The translations under genes were made by a program, and so were the position numbers. Positions 1 through 6,492 of a DNA stretch of 8,756 nt are shown one piece after another (position 1 is the stretch's first letter; each line of letters opens with the position of its first letter). Source of the stretch: Bacteroidales bacterium (lineage in GTDB: Bacteria; Bacteroidota; Bacteroidia; Bacteroidales; UBA10428); contig JAFGOZ010000696.1 in NCBI GenBank assembly GCA_016926235.1, forward strand, positions 1 to 8,756, read 5' to 3'. The notes under the pieces are model-generated. The model was given only the letters and a program-made list of their open reading frames with translations. It did no database searches and was not told the DNA's origin.

Positions 1-1
1 A

Positions 2-97
2 AGGGTAAATGAAAATCGGTTAGTTTACGGTAAATTCCAATGGCAGAAGGGGTATGGTGCATTTTCCTATTCTCATAAAAAATTCGAAATAGTTGAT
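2..97 (+). pseudogene. IS200/REP-type Y1 transposase, C-terminal fragment
   Basis: The plus-strand frame starting at base 2 reads WQKGYGAFSYS followed by HKKFEIVD. This strongly resembles the 'WQ-x-GYGAFSVS-x-S' motif that precedes the catalytic-tyrosine helix of IS200/IS605-like and REP-associated Y1 (HUH) single-strand transposases. In the family this motif is followed by a YI..Q..HH segment carrying the nucleophilic Tyr. Here the similarity stops after about base 97 (residues read DIFSYTVF) and Tyr, Gln and His-His are absent, so the fragment cannot be active. The frame stays open to a TGA at 166-168, but beyond about 97 it is antisense to the acetyltransferase gene and is not transposase. 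The 5' part lies outside the window. The family call rests on one motif recognised by eye. Confidence 0.6.
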
Positions 98-675
98 ATA
101 TTTTCATACACTGTTTTTTCCCACCAACAGGAATCAAGCAATTGTACTATACACTTATCAGAATGACGGTACTTGACTATCTTAGCAGGGTTACCTGCAA
201 CAACTGCATAAGGGGGAACATTGTCTGTAACTACAGCTCCAGCCGCAATAATTGCGCCATGTTCAATTTTTGTCACCCTTGGAATGACAATGCTGCCATA
301 TCCAAACCAGATATCAGATCCAATTTCTAACGGAATATATTCAGCAAGATCATTTTCACAATATCCCAGTTTTGAATTGAAAAAAAAAGGATGTGTTGAA
401 ACTGTGTCGACAGGATGATTTCGGGTAAATACATGAACATTCGCTGCAAATGAGCAATAACGCCCGATTTTTACAAACGGTCCGATACAGTCAGGAATAA
501 AACAGCTACCATATGTATACAAACCAACGTCGACATTATGATATAAACTGAATATTTTTCTTAATGTCAATGAATACAATTCACCTTTTTCAAGTCGTAT
601 TATTATACTTGTAACAATTTTGCGAATACGTCTATTTGGTGATTTATATAATAAAAATAATATATCTCTTATCAT
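73..675 (-). CDS. CatB-like (XAT) O-acetyltransferase, left-handed beta-helix
   Basis: A 200-residue acyltransferase of the hexapeptide-repeat superfamily, xenobiotic/CatB-like branch, which in glycan loci transfers acetyl from acetyl-CoA to a sugar hydroxyl in the cytoplasm. Visible evidence: imperfect hexapeptide repeats in two blocks (about residues 62-82 and 117-165); a TRNHP motif whose His87 fits the catalytic His of this family; the characteristic ending VTDNVPPYAVVAGNPAKIV (about 149-167); and a Trp-Trp pair at 184-185 in the C-terminal helix. The ATG at 675 overlaps the TGA of the flippase gene in ATGA, implying translational coupling and one transcript. The last few codons and the stop lie in DNA that reads as a transposase fragment on the other strand, so the natural C-terminus may have been replaced. 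A run of nine T on the coding strand (380-388) encodes part of Pro-Phe-Phe-Phe. The acceptor sugar cannot be told from sequence. Confidence 0.88.
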   Translation of the reverse strand: MIRDILFLLYKSPNRRIRKIVTSIIIRLEKGELYSLTLRKIFSLYHNVDVGLYTYGSCFIPDCIGPFVKIGRYCSFAANVHVFTRNHPVDTVSTHPFFFNSKLGYCENDLAEYIPLEIGSDIWFGYGSIVIPRVTKIEHGAIIAAGAVVTDNVPPYAVVAGNPAKIVKYRHSDKCIVQLLDSCWWEKTVYENISTISNFL

Positions 676-2135
676 TTTTTTATCTCAATTATTCTAATTT
701 TTAGAAATGTTTTAATGCACAAACTAAGTTGAAAGATAAATGTAATCAAAAAAGAAGTTATCATTAAAAATTGGGAATATATTGGATGATGGAAAGGAAT
801 CATATTAGGAAGTAATATCGGGAGTGATATCAATATTGATATACACATTGGGAAAATATATGGTTTCATATTAATCTGAAATATTTTTTTGAAATGTAGT
901 AATTGAAAAACAAAAGCTGCTGCAAGGGCTGAAAAAACCCCAATTGCAGCTCCGACTGTTTTATACATATAAATCAAAGGCACTATTATCATTATTAAGA
1001 TTACTGTACGCAGTATTGTTATAGATCTATAATAATCCGGCCTTCCTATCGCAAAATAAGCCGATGTGAAAGGTATATTCAAAATTTTTACAATAGATAC
1101 CATATTTAATATAACAAACGTACTCCCCATAACAGCATACGATGGTCCGAACAAACAGGTAAGTATATCCTTATTGTAAATCATGCACACGGATAGAAAT
1201 GGAATGCCTGTGTATACTATCAATGAAATAGCCTTGAAAATGACAGATGATACTATTTCTTTGTTGTCTTTATATCTCGAAAGCAATGGCAACATGAGTG
1301 GTTCCAGTATCATAATTATAAAGGTTTCGGGGATCTGGGCAATTGATGCCGCAATAATATAAAAACCTACTGTATCCTTTGAACACATTTTTCCTAATAC
1401 AAAAATATCGGTTCGGGAAAATATGAAAAATAGTAATGGAAGCCCTACTATTCCCCTGGCAAATTTTAACAAGGGTTTAATACTATCAGCAGTAATCTTT
1501 AAAGATGGTTTGAATGGAAATAGTATATAAGATAACACCAATCTGAAAAGAGCTTCAGCTATATATCCTATTACTAATGAGTGTATATTCCTGTAAAAAA
1601 GTGACAGCAGTATGGTTATCGTTACACCGATGAATCCTCCTCCATAATAGTAAAGAACCCATTTGATGTACTCCATTCGTTTTAGCGCGGCATAAGTTCC
1701 GGAGCTAATTGTACCATTTAAAATTATTGACAGAAATGATAACCTGAAAAGGGATGTTATATTATCAATTTTAAAAAACAAGGCCATCCAGGGAGCAAGT
1801 AGAATTCCAACCAAACCGAGAATTACAGCACGTAAAAAGAGTAACCACCACGCACTATTAAGGACATCGTTTTTTAATCCTTTTTCATTCTGAATTACAG
1901 CTTCTTTGGTACCGATTTGAGTAAATGATTCAAATGCAGCATTTACAGAAAGTATAATAGCCATTGCTCCCATTGATTCAGGTAATAATAACCTGGTAAG
2001 GATCATGTTTCTTACCAATCTTATGGCATGTTCAACACCCCCTCCAAACGACAACCAGATTGTTCCACTGACAATTTTTTGTTTAATTGTACCAGTCTTA
2101 AAATTTTCTTTTAAATATTTCAACTGATTTAACAT
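672..2135 (-). CDS. Wzx-like polysaccharide flippase (MOP superfamily)
   Basis: A polytopic inner-membrane protein of the polysaccharide-transporter (PST/Wzx) branch of the MOP flippase superfamily, expected to flip undecaprenyl-diphosphate-linked oligosaccharide to the periplasm. Visible evidence: about 487 residues and 12 to 14 hydrophobic segments spread over the whole length. Family-type features include SGTIWLSFGGG near the N-terminus, a TRLLLPESMG loop, QIGTKEAVIQNE before helix 3, a mid-protein FSRTDIFVLGKMCS segment, and a C-terminal half with GAAIGVFSALAAA. Start choice: an in-frame TTG at 2150 would add five residues (MNNIF), but the ATG at 2135 is preferred on codon type; neither has a clear ribosome-binding site. 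A TACATTTG (Bacteroidota -7-like) sits at 2148-2155 just upstream of the ATG; if real, it would exclude the TTG start. The gene is first in a two-gene unit with the acetyltransferase, with which it shares ATGA. Confidence 0.88.
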   Translation of the reverse strand: MLNQLKYLKENFKTGTIKQKIVSGTIWLSFGGGVEHAIRLVRNMILTRLLLPESMGAMAIILSVNAAFESFTQIGTKEAVIQNEKGLKNDVLNSAWWLLFLRAVILGLVGILLAPWMALFFKIDNITSLFRLSFLSIILNGTISSGTYAALKRMEYIKWVLYYYGGGFIGVTITILLSLFYRNIHSLVIGYIAEALFRLVLSYILFPFKPSLKITADSIKPLLKFARGIVGLPLLFFIFSRTDIFVLGKMCSKDTVGFYIIAASIAQIPETFIIMILEPLMLPLLSRYKDNKEIVSSVIFKAISLIVYTGIPFLSVCMIYNKDILTCLFGPSYAVMGSTFVILNMVSIVKILNIPFTSAYFAIGRPDYYRSITILRTVILIMIIVPLIYMYKTVGAAIGVFSALAAAFVFQLLHFKKIFQINMKPYIFPMCISILISLPILLPNMIPFHHPIYSQFLMITSFLITFIFQLSLCIKTFLKIRIIEIKK

Positions 2136-2190
2136 AAAGATATTATTCAAATGTATTTTACGACTTACATGTCAGTCTCATACAATTCAT

Positions 2191-2220
2191 TTTGTCAGCA
2201 GGTTCGCCACCTTATATTTG
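2191..2220 (+). promoter_or_regulatory. Bacteroidota-type promoter candidate (TTTG-N18-TATATTTG)
   Basis: TTTG at 2191-2194 and TATATTTG at 2213-2220 are separated by 18 bases, matching the -33 TTTG / -7 TAnnTTTG layout known for the primary sigma factor of Bacteroidota. It points towards the hydrolase gene but would give a leader of about 450 bases running through the palindromic element. In AT-rich DNA the -7 half occurs by chance fairly often (for example CAAAGTTA at 2232-2239 on the other strand), so support is modest. Confidence 0.3.
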
Positions 2221-2320
2221 TGGTACTATTACAAAGTTAATTTCTTTAATCGTATTTCACGCTAAAGTCGTTTTCCTGAATTCATTTGATTTTCGACCGG
2301 TAATTACACTATCTTTATTC

Positions 2321-2435
2321 CTACATTGTTAAAATTGCACACCGGTCGTCGATCCCGAGCTCGGGATCGACGTCGCTCAATGCAATGCTCCGCTCAATGA
2401 GCGGGTGATACTATTTTTGTATTCTAACAATGTAG
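2321..2435. repeat. 115-base palindromic element with 11-base terminal inverted repeats
   Basis: The outer ends CTACATTGTTA (2321-2331) and TAACAATGTAG (2425-2435) are perfect 11-base inverted repeats, with pairing resuming for three bases inside after one mismatch. The G+C-rich core stands out from the AT-rich surroundings. It holds a perfect 26-base palindrome (2347-2372; half-arm CGTCGATCCCGAG), then two direct copies of CGCTCAATG (2374-2382 and 2391-2399). The second copy is part of a CCGCTC-AAT-GAGCGG hairpin (2390-2404). No reading frame of note is inside. The design resembles a REP/BIME-type or MITE-like non-autonomous element, but no target-site duplication is evident, and family membership would need other copies in the genome. 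A role as a structured leader or cruciform is possible. Confidence 0.6.
2347..2372. repeat. Perfect 26-base palindrome
   Basis: The half-arm CGTCGATCCCGAG is followed directly by its exact reverse complement, centred between 2359 and 2360 on a GAGCTC hexamer, with no spacer. Pairing ends at 2346 (T) against 2373 (T). A perfect palindrome this long is very unlikely by chance in a window this size. It could extrude as a cruciform, form an RNA hairpin, or be a site for a dimeric protein. No T-run follows, so it does not look like an intrinsic terminator. Confidence 0.85.
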
Positions 2436-2538
2436 AATTGTATACATATTTTTTTTGATAACCTGAAAACATTACTACAATCAAAGATAAGGCCAGTTTG
2501 ATTTTTTTTCAATAGTGGCATTTTAATTGAATTAATTA

Positions 2539-2567
2539 TTGTAGACATTAGGGAAATAAGGTATAAT
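2539..2567 (+). promoter_or_regulatory. Sigma70-like promoter candidate for the hydrolase gene
   Basis: A perfect TATAAT (2562-2567) is preceded, with a 17-base spacer, by TTGTAG (2539-2544), which keeps the important TTG of the -35 consensus. Transcription would start near 2574 and give a leader of about 105 bases. It is better placed for the hydrolase gene than the candidate at 2191-2220. If the host is Bacteroidota this canonical layout would be less expected, so the two candidates support different host assignments. Confidence 0.35.
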
Positions 2568-2664
2568 AAACTAAAGAATCTCAAACAAACTATTTATTAC
2601 AACAATTATGTAATATTCTTCTATAAGCAAAAGTTAAACTAATTTAATAAATGAAAAACAAAAC

Positions 2665-2669
2665 AGGAG
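2665..2669 (+). promoter_or_regulatory. Shine-Dalgarno AGGAG for the hydrolase gene
   Basis: AGGAG lies nine bases upstream of the ATG at 2679. It is the strongest ribosome-binding site in the window and fixes the start that also yields an intact signal peptide. Confidence 0.7.
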
Positions 2670-2678
2670 TATTTTTGA

Positions 2679-4271
2679 ATGAATAGATTTTCAAAATTTA
2701 ACCATTTCATTTTTTTTGTATCATTATTTTCTATTAATGGTTTTGGGCAGAACACAGACACATCAAAAACTTTAGACCGGGCAACACCTGCGTATTATTT
2801 TAAAGGAGACATTTTTGAAAACTGGTGTGGAGGACCGGTTTACTATTCGAAATGGTCAAATGGTATTTCTTCTGATCAGAACTTTTTTCCGATAAGTATC
2901 TGGTTACAATCTCCAGAAAATACTGCAACAGCAAAAAAATACAAGGAAATAGGAATTAATATGTACATTGGCTTACACCGTGGGCCAACGGAATCGCAAT
3001 TATCTGCAGTGGCAAACCTTGGAACAACTGTATTTTGTACACAGAATACAGTTGGCTTAGAATCAAAAAACAAAAAGTACATTAAAGCATGGACACATAT
3101 TGATGAACCGGATAATGCTCAAAATGGTACACAACAACCTTTACCTGCCAGAGATATTATTGAGAAGTATACAACAATGAAAGAAATGGACCCAACCCGT
3201 CCTATATACCTCAATCTCGGTGGAGGGGTGGCTTGTGAAGCATGGTATGGCAGAGGAGACCGCACTAATCACCCTGAGGATTATACTGAATACGCCAAAG
3301 GTGCAGATATTGTAAGTTTTGACATTTATCCAATGAATACATTTCCAAGGCCTGCGTCCGATCCTTCATGGTTAAGAGCATTTAACAATGTAGTTTCCGG
3401 CGATATTTCTTATGTAGGCAGAGGAGTAGATAACCTTCGTAAAGCAGTTAATAATTCTAAGCCTGTGTGGGTATGGATAGAATGCACGAATATCGATGGT
3501 GATCACCGATATGCATTAACTCCGACACACGTTAAAGCAGAAGTCTGGATGTCAATTATTCATGGAGCACGAGGTATTGGATACTTTTGTCATGAATTTA
3601 GTCCCTTTGTTGAAGCTGGATTATTAAAAAATCAAGAAATGACAGATTCTGTTCGTTCTATCAATTCAAAGATAATTGAACTCGCTCCTGTTTTGAACAC
3701 AAAGACAGTGAAAAATGGGGCAACTGTATCATTAAGTGATAAGTCTGTTGTAGTAGACATATTGGTAAAGAGACACAATAACTCTACTTATGTATTTGCT
3801 GTTGCAACTAAATCCGGAACCGCAACAGCTACTTTCAAATGTAGTGGTTTTATGGGAAATTCAAAAGTTGAAGTTGTCAGTGAGGGAAGAGAGATTACCA
3901 TGATCGACGGGGTTTTTCAAGATGATTTTTCCGATTACGATGTTCATATATATAAAATCTCACATCCTACATCCTCAGTTGGGAACATAAAGAATAATGA
4001 GATAAACAATCAACGATTACAATGTTTCCAAAATGCCTCCGATAATTTAATCTCCATTAAGTATTATTTACCATCACCTGGAATAGTTAAAATTAATCTA
4101 AATGATCTCAGTGGCAAGGAAATTGCGGCTCTTATTAACGGAAGTAAATCAGAAGGCACACATCAGATAACGTTCAATGCTGGTAATTTAAATTTAGTTA
4201 AAGGAGTATATATCATAAATATGAAAACAGAAAACAATCAAAACGCCATCAAAATTACCTATTCAAAATAG
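2679..4271 (+). CDS. Secreted clan GH-A-like glycoside hydrolase with T9SS-like C-terminal domain
   Basis: A 530-residue exported protein. Residues 1-24 form a signal peptide: Arg/Lys-containing start, hydrophobic FIFFVSLFSI, cleavage likely at GFG|Q (23/24). Residues about 65-310 can be read as a (beta/alpha)8 barrel: FFPISIWLQ (beta1), YKEIGINMYIGL (beta2), WTHIDEPD ending beta4 with Glu143 as likely acid/base, PIYLNLGGG (beta5), ADIVSFDIYP (beta6), PVWVWIECT ending beta7 with Glu268 as likely nucleophile, and HGARGIGYFCHEF (beta8). This two-Glu layout is typical of clan GH-A retaining hydrolases; I cannot name the GH family or substrate. Residues about 335-427 look like a beta-sandwich. 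Residues about 445-530 (YYLPSPGIVKINLNDLSGKE ... GVYIINM ... ITYSK) resemble type A T9SS sorting / FlgD-Ig-like tails. Sitting in a glycan locus, it may trim or release the polysaccharide. DUF6625 follows on the same strand with no clear terminator between. Confidence 0.8.
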   Translation: MNRFSKFNHFIFFVSLFSINGFGQNTDTSKTLDRATPAYYFKGDIFENWCGGPVYYSKWSNGISSDQNFFPISIWLQSPENTATAKKYKEIGINMYIGLHRGPTESQLSAVANLGTTVFCTQNTVGLESKNKKYIKAWTHIDEPDNAQNGTQQPLPARDIIEKYTTMKEMDPTRPIYLNLGGGVACEAWYGRGDRTNHPEDYTEYAKGADIVSFDIYPMNTFPRPASDPSWLRAFNNVVSGDISYVGRGVDNLRKAVNNSKPVWVWIECTNIDGDHRYALTPTHVKAEVWMSIIHGARGIGYFCHEFSPFVEAGLLKNQEMTDSVRSINSKIIELAPVLNTKTVKNGATVSLSDKSVVVDILVKRHNNSTYVFAVATKSGTATATFKCSGFMGNSKVEVVSEGREITMIDGVFQDDFSDYDVHIYKISHPTSSVGNIKNNEINNQRLQCFQNASDNLISIKYYLPSPGIVKINLNDLSGKEIAALINGSKSEGTHQITFNAGNLNLVKGVYIINMKTENNQNAIKITYSK

Positions 4272-4393
4272 CCACACCAATCACATTAATTGTAAAGTAT
4301 ACTAGTAATTCTGGTATCTAAACTCAGCTTAGTGTTTAAACGACACAACTGTTATAGTATATACCAGAAATCAGTTCTGATTCGTAAGTCAAA

Positions 4394-4397
4394 AGGA
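4394..4397 (+). promoter_or_regulatory. Shine-Dalgarno AGGA deciding the DUF6625 gene start
   Basis: AGGA (within AAAAGGAA) lies nine bases before the ATG at 4407. The alternative in-frame GTG at 4332 has no comparable site, and the 25 residues it would add look unrelated to the family N-terminus. Confidence 0.6.
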
Positions 4398-4406
4398 ACA
4401 ATTTGT

Positions 4407-5384
4407 ATGTTCATGGCATTCTGCATCCCTTACCTTGGACCTTGGCCGAAATGGACTCCGTTGTTTTTGAATTCCTGCAGCTTTAATAGCGCCATAGATT
4501 TTTTGTTGTTTTCCGACAGGCTTCCCGGTATTGAGCTTCCATCCAATGTCAGACATTACAAAATGAATAGTGCGGAATTAAGTGAAAAATTCTCAAAAGG
4601 GGTTGGTACACAAATCTCGATTGTTTCAGGGCATAAAATGTGTGATTTTAAACCATTTTACGGACGTATCTTCCAGGAATATTTGACTGGATACCAATTC
4701 TGGGGATACTGTGATATCGATCTGGTTTTTGGAGATTTATCAAAATCACTCACTCCGGAAGCGCTTGCCAATGTCGATGTCTTTACGCCTTATGACAAAT
4801 ATCCAGTTGGCCATTGTACTGTAATCCGGAATTGTGAAGTTATGAATTCCTTGTGCATGTCAATTAAAGATTATGTTCGCCGATCTGCAATATCAAAAAT
4901 TACATTTATGGATGAGCTCGGTTTCAATGAAGTGTTAAATAATAACAATCAGATCCGCTTTAAAAAGCCGGAAAATTTAAGACTGGAATGTAATAGCTCT
5001 TTTGCTGCTATCGGACTGACAATTAAATCAAGTAACGAGATTGATGGTTTATCCACATCAGGAATGCATCTGTTGAAATGGCAGAACGGACGAACTATGT
5101 TGATGCAATCGCATAGCAGAGAAATTGAATGTCTGTATATACATTTTATGGGAATGAAGATTAAACCCTTCTGGATTTTATTCTCGTCATCAAAAAAATA
5201 CAACTGCTTTGTTTTTTCACCAATGGGATTTCTTCCGTTTTCAATTCCCGCAAATATAGTATTATTATTTCTACTTAGTATATCTGGTGTAGTTATTGAT
5301 AGTATCAGAAATTTTGCTACCAGGTTTAAGCAAAAAAAGTATATGGATATACAACTGAATTCGGTTACATTGAAAGATTTCTGA
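4407..5384 (+). CDS. DUF6625-type putative glycosyltransferase
   Basis: A 325-residue protein resembling the DUF6625 family, which occurs in capsule and exopolysaccharide loci and is presumed to transfer sugars. With the ATG at 4407 it opens MFMAFCIPYLGPWPKWTPLF, matching the family's IIPYFG-x-WP-x-W start directly after the initiator; this and the AGGA site argue against the GTG at 4332. Visible motifs: KPFYGRIF (82-89); GYCDIDLVFGD (100-110), whose Asp103-x-Asp105 is a plausible GT-A metal/nucleotide-sugar site; HLLKW (about 221-225); and YIHFMGMK (about 244-251) near the end of the catalytic domain. A hydrophobic stretch at about 280-297 followed by basic residues could anchor it to the inner face of the membrane. 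Donor and acceptor are unknown. It lies 135 bases after the hydrolase gene on the same strand and converges on the GT2 gene. Enzymatic activity of the family is inference. Confidence 0.75.
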   Translation: MFMAFCIPYLGPWPKWTPLFLNSCSFNSAIDFLLFSDRLPGIELPSNVRHYKMNSAELSEKFSKGVGTQISIVSGHKMCDFKPFYGRIFQEYLTGYQFWGYCDIDLVFGDLSKSLTPEALANVDVFTPYDKYPVGHCTVIRNCEVMNSLCMSIKDYVRRSAISKITFMDELGFNEVLNNNNQIRFKKPENLRLECNSSFAAIGLTIKSSNEIDGLSTSGMHLLKWQNGRTMLMQSHSREIECLYIHFMGMKIKPFWILFSSSKKYNCFVFSPMGFLPFSIPANIVLLFLLSISGVVIDSIRNFATRFKQKKYMDIQLNSVTLKDF

Positions 5385-5398
5385 TTTTTTCAGAATAT

Positions 5399-5454
5399 TT
5401 GTAGCACATTATGTATAGTTACCTCTTCAAAAGAAGCTACAATGAAGTTTTTTT
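5399..5454 (+). terminator. Weak terminator-like structure between convergent genes
   Basis: Between the convergent stops, TTGTAGC (5399-5405) pairs with GCTACAA (5436-5442) around a 30-base loop. That loop contains most of a smaller CTTC-AAAA-GAAG hairpin (5425-5436). A run of seven T follows at 5448-5454. The long loop and the mutually exclusive stems make it a poor intrinsic terminator; a TTCTGA/TCAGAA stem over the stop codon (5379-5395) is the alternative. Nothing else was recognised in 5385-5556. Confidence 0.3.
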
Positions 5455-5556
5455 GTGATACCAGATTGATTAAATTGCAAATTGCACCTTCAATGCATTT
5501 ACAAGCTTCGTAAATCCAGAGTTACTTATTCTTAGTATGGACAAGCCCACATCTGC

Positions 5557-6492
5557 TCAATAACATGTTGAATTGTATTGTCGAATCAAACCTTGTTTTG
5601 CTAATGTTTCAATGCGAATCATCTTTTTACTAGTTAAAAAACCCAATCCAATTCGTTTCAACTGCATACATCTCAAATATTCAACGATTAAAACCGGTGT
5701 CTTAATTTTCTTTTGCGTCAAAAGCATAAACCAGTATCCGGAGAGCTTAAGTAAAAAACTCAAAAACAACGGCTGCTCCCTCATATATATTAACGATCTG
5801 ACAAGTTGGTATAACCAATGGTCGCCTGTAAGATATTCCATTTTTCCAACATGAAAATGAGCTTTGTAAATACTCCTGCCTGGAATACCTGCAATTTTAA
5901 GATGGTGAATAACAATGTCTTCAAAAGATTGAACTTTCCAGCCACACATTTTGGCGATTACAATTGCGATACTGTCTTCATGTGCATATGGTAAATATCC
6001 CCCAATTTGTTTGTAACATTCTTTTCTAAAAAATTGTAAGGGGCCGCCAACTCTATATCTGGATGTAAAATAAGGTGACAAAACCCCATTATCGAAATTG
6101 TAAATGTATCCGCTAGTCAATCCTAATCGTGGTATTGAATCACCATGTCTCATTAAATTTAAAAATACAGTTGAAGAGAATTGAATATCTCCATCAATAA
6201 AGCCAATATAATCGTAAAAAACTTCACTCAAAAGTGATAGGGCAAATTTGATATTTAATACTTTTCTTTCTGAGATCATCATACCTGGTACAAAGCTATT
6301 ATTTCTTTTGTATATAATCCATTTGTATTTTTCAGCAAAAGAAGCTATTATATTATCCGTATTATCTGTTGAGCAGTCACTTACGACAATCCACTGGACA
6401 GGTAAAACGGACTGATTAACTACAGAATTAATCGTTTCAGTAATATACTTTTCTTCATTACGTACGGAGGAAACTAATACGTAATTACTCAT
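5557..6492 (-). CDS. Family 2 glycosyltransferase
   Basis: A 311-residue GT-A fold glycosyltransferase (GT2-like) that would add one sugar from a nucleotide-sugar donor to the lipid-linked glycan on the cytoplasmic side. Visible evidence: the opening SNYVLVSSVRNEEKYITETI is the usual GT2 start; VVSDCSTDNTDNI (36-48) is the nucleotide-binding SD-x-STD-x-T motif; FIDGD (98-102) carries the metal-binding Asp-x-Asp; GGPLQFFRKECYKQIGGY (149-166) is the acceptor-side loop; and HEDS (171-174) contains the probable catalytic Asp. The C-terminal third is hydrophobic in patches and probably membrane-associated. Start: ATG 6492 is preferred over ATG 6531. It overlaps the upstream stop as ATGA, has AGGAA eight bases upstream (6501-6505 on the plus strand), and gives a family-length N-terminus; the longer form would add 13 unrelated residues. 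It is second in a pair with the pyruvyl transferase. Confidence 0.88.
   Translation of the reverse strand: MSNYVLVSSVRNEEKYITETINSVVNQSVLPVQWIVVSDCSTDNTDNIIASFAEKYKWIIYKRNNSFVPGMMISERKVLNIKFALSLLSEVFYDYIGFIDGDIQFSSTVFLNLMRHGDSIPRLGLTSGYIYNFDNGVLSPYFTSRYRVGGPLQFFRKECYKQIGGYLPYAHEDSIAIVIAKMCGWKVQSFEDIVIHHLKIAGIPGRSIYKAHFHVGKMEYLTGDHWLYQLVRSLIYMREQPLFLSFLLKLSGYWFMLLTQKKIKTPVLIVEYLRCMQLKRIGLGFLTSKKMIRIETLAKQGLIRQYNSTCY

Larger units (their letters stand above)
2136..2678. other. Divergent intergenic region between flippase and hydrolase genes
   Basis: More than 500 bases without a credible gene, separating two divergent transcription units. It holds a Bacteroidota-type promoter match (2191-2220), a 115-base palindromic element (2321-2435), a sigma70-like promoter (2539-2567) and the hydrolase ribosome-binding site (2665-2669). 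Two copies of the self-complementary hexamer ACCGGT (2296-2301 and 2341-2346) sit in a 7-base inverted repeat CGACCGG (2294-2300) / CCGGTCG (2342-2348). An 11-codon open frame from the ATG at 2651 to the TAG at 2684 overlaps the hydrolase start, but nothing suggests it is a real leader peptide. No tRNA, riboswitch or transposase fragment was recognised. Confidence 0.6.

Noticed and set aside
1..62. Possible start of another minus-strand gene (ATG at 62, open to the window edge)
   Set aside because: Only about 20 codons, without family-like sequence; the plus strand here reads as transposase.
142..418. Plus-strand open frames inside the acetyltransferase gene
   Set aside because: They are antisense to a gene with clear family motifs and their peptides resemble nothing.
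2321..2435. Integron attC site
   Set aside because: The ends read GTTAAAA at left and TTCTAAC at right, the reverse of the RYYYAAC...GTTRRRY order of attC, and no integrase or cassette array is present.
2651..2686. 11-codon upstream reading frame overlapping the hydrolase start
   Set aside because: It has no regulatory codon pattern or ribosome-binding site; short frames like this are expected by chance.
2876..3082. Minus-strand 68-codon frame inside the hydrolase gene
   Set aside because: It lies antisense to the beta1-beta4 part of the barrel, with no motif of its own.
4332..4406. GTG start adding 25 residues to the DUF6625 protein
   Set aside because: It lacks a ribosome-binding site and family-like sequence; the ATG at 4407 has AGGA and matches the family N-terminus.
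4949..5203. Minus-strand 84-codon frame
   Set aside because: It is antisense to the conserved DUF6625 C-terminal half; a shadow frame.
5573..5854. Plus-strand 93-codon frame
   Set aside because: It is antisense to the GT2 C-terminal region, with no recognisable features.
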